NCBI RefSeq assembly: GCF_006569205.1
Contig: NZ_VIGD01000008.1
Location: forward strand, 62,001-126,000
Source of the DNA: Ureibacillus terrenus
GTDB taxonomy: Bacteria; Bacillota; Bacilli; Bacillales_A; Planococcaceae
DNA: 64,000 bases
Direction of reading: 5' to 3'
Part shown: positions 63,290-64,000 of the stretch, piece after piece
How the letters are laid out: each line of letters starts with the position of its first letter
Numbering within the stretch: the stretch's first letter is position 1
Made by a program: the position numbers and the translations under genes
The notes under the pieces: model-generated
The model's database searches: none
Seen by the model: only the letters and a program-made list of their open reading frames with translations
Told to the model about the DNA's origin: nothing

Positions 63290-64000
63290 ATGAAAGAAAC
63301 CGTATTGGGGATACAAGTCAATACCGAAACATACGACGAACTGATCCAACAAATCTTTGACCGCATCGAGAAAAAGGAAAAATCGCTCATTGTGGCGATC
63401 AATCCGGAAAAGATCATGAAAGCGAAAGACGATCCGGCTCTTAAAAAACTCCTTAACGAAGCGGAATTCCAAATCCCGGACGGCATCGGGGTCATCCTCG
63501 CTTCCAAATTGCAAAAAGGGAACATCATCGAAAGGGTCACAGGCATCGACCTGATGATGCGCATCTGCGAAGAAGCGGCCAAACGCCAAAAACGCGTCTT
63601 TTTATATGGAGCGAAACCGGGAGTCGCCGCGACGGCAGCGGAAAAATTGAAAGAACTGTACCCGGGCATCCAAATCGCGGGCGTGCAGCACGGTTATGAA
63701 AAAGATAACGAAAAGGTCGTCGCCGCGATCAATGAAGCGAAGCCGGACATCCTCTTTGTCGCGATGGGCAGTCCGAAACAGGAAAACTGGATCAACGCCA
63801 ACCGGGACCGCCTATACCCGATCATCTACCAGGGGGTAGGGGGCTCTTTCGACGTGCTTGCCGGCAACGTCAAACGGGCGCCGGAATTTTTCCAAAAAAT
63901 CGGCCTCGAATGGTTCTACCGGTTGATGCTGGAGCCGAAGCGGATCAAACGGCAAATGGCGCTGCCGAAGTTTTTGTTGGAAGTTCTTCGCAATAAATAA
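63290..64000 (+). CDS. tagA: WecG/TagA/CpsF-family N-acetylmannosaminyltransferase
   Basis: A 236-residue peripheral membrane glycosyltransferase that adds ManNAc (or its uronic acid) from a UDP donor to undecaprenyl-PP-GlcNAc, building the teichoic-acid linkage unit. Motifs LIVAINPEKIMKA, PDGIGV, RVFLYGAKPG, MGSPKQENWI and GGSFDVLAGNVKRAPE are present. The stop codon is the last triplet of the window, so the gene is complete. ATG 63290 has AAGGGA very close upstream; ATG 63275, five codons earlier, is an alternative. An extended -10 (TGGTATGAT) near 63240 is a likely promoter. Confidence 0.88.
   Translation: MKETVLGIQVNTETYDELIQQIFDRIEKKEKSLIVAINPEKIMKAKDDPALKKLLNEAEFQIPDGIGVILASKLQKGNIIERVTGIDLMMRICEEAAKRQKRVFLYGAKPGVAATAAEKLKELYPGIQIAGVQHGYEKDNEKVVAAINEAKPDILFVAMGSPKQENWINANRDRLYPIIYQGVGGSFDVLAGNVKRAPEFFQKIGLEWFYRLMLEPKRIKRQMALPKFLLEVLRNK

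Overview
The window is a 64-kb chromosomal segment from a spore-forming, flagellated Bacillota of the Bacillaceae/Planococcaceae type. The evidence is gene order: it follows the Bacillus subtilis stretch pyrG-ywjG-spo0F-fbaA-tal-murAB-glpX-rho-rpmE-tdk-prfA-prmC-spoIIR-ywlC...glyA-upp-atp operon-murAA-spoIID-spoIIQ-spoIIID-mbl-flhO-flhP-fabZ-ywpF-ssbB-ywqA-ywqB almost gene for gene. Strong purine-rich ribosome binding sites and frequent GTG starts fit the same group. I cannot name the genus from sequence alone. No tRNA, rRNA, insertion sequence, prophage or CRISPR array was seen.

Layout. 1-9.3 kb: the pyrG tail, spo0F (sporulation phosphorelay), central carbon genes (fbaA, tal, glpX), cell-wall murAB, rho, rpmE and tdk. 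9.9-16.8 kb: release factor and its methylase (prfA-prmC), spoIIR, then ywlC-mntP-ywlE-chemoreceptor and a lipoprotein cytochrome c. A compact cluster of DnaA boxes lies just upstream of ywlC. 17.6-19.8 kb: a two-gene lipoprotein operon on the minus strand. 20-25.5 kb: rpiB, ywlG, glyA, upp, mnaA. 25.6-33 kb: the complete F1Fo ATP synthase operon atpIBEFHAGDC. 33-46.8 kb: DUF1146, murAA, spoIID, spoIIQ, spoIIID, mbl, flhOP, an EpuA-like protein, fabZ and two small unassigned genes. 48.7-64 kb: ywpF, ssbB, the SWI/SNF helicase ywqA with SWIM protein ywqB, an IDEAL-domain protein, a 30-residue membrane protein, a broken NERD gene, wecC and a TagA/WecG glycosyltransferase.

The striking feature is what fills the gaps. 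Ten intergenic regions, about 6.5 kb in total or a tenth of the window, are occupied by one family of degenerate tandem repeats. The period is 21 bp (two helical turns) around a conserved core, TGCCCRAG (reverse CTYGGGCA). The arrays occur in both orientations, lie only between transcription units and never inside an operon, and some contain recently amplified 42-, 84- or 105-bp higher-order units. Other gaps carry unrelated short tandem families (about 47 bp, about 50 bp with hairpins, about 35 bp). At three loci the last 30-45 bp of a gene is duplicated just downstream of its stop codon. I do not recognise the 21-bp family and could not search for it; it is the best candidate here for something undescribed.

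Functional links: Spo0F, SpoIIR, SpoIID, SpoIIQ and SpoIIID span sporulation from initiation to mother-cell gene control. MurAA/MurAB, Mbl, MnaA, WecC and TagA serve envelope polymer synthesis. Starts were chosen by ribosome binding site and family alignment, so several genes are shorter than their longest open frame.
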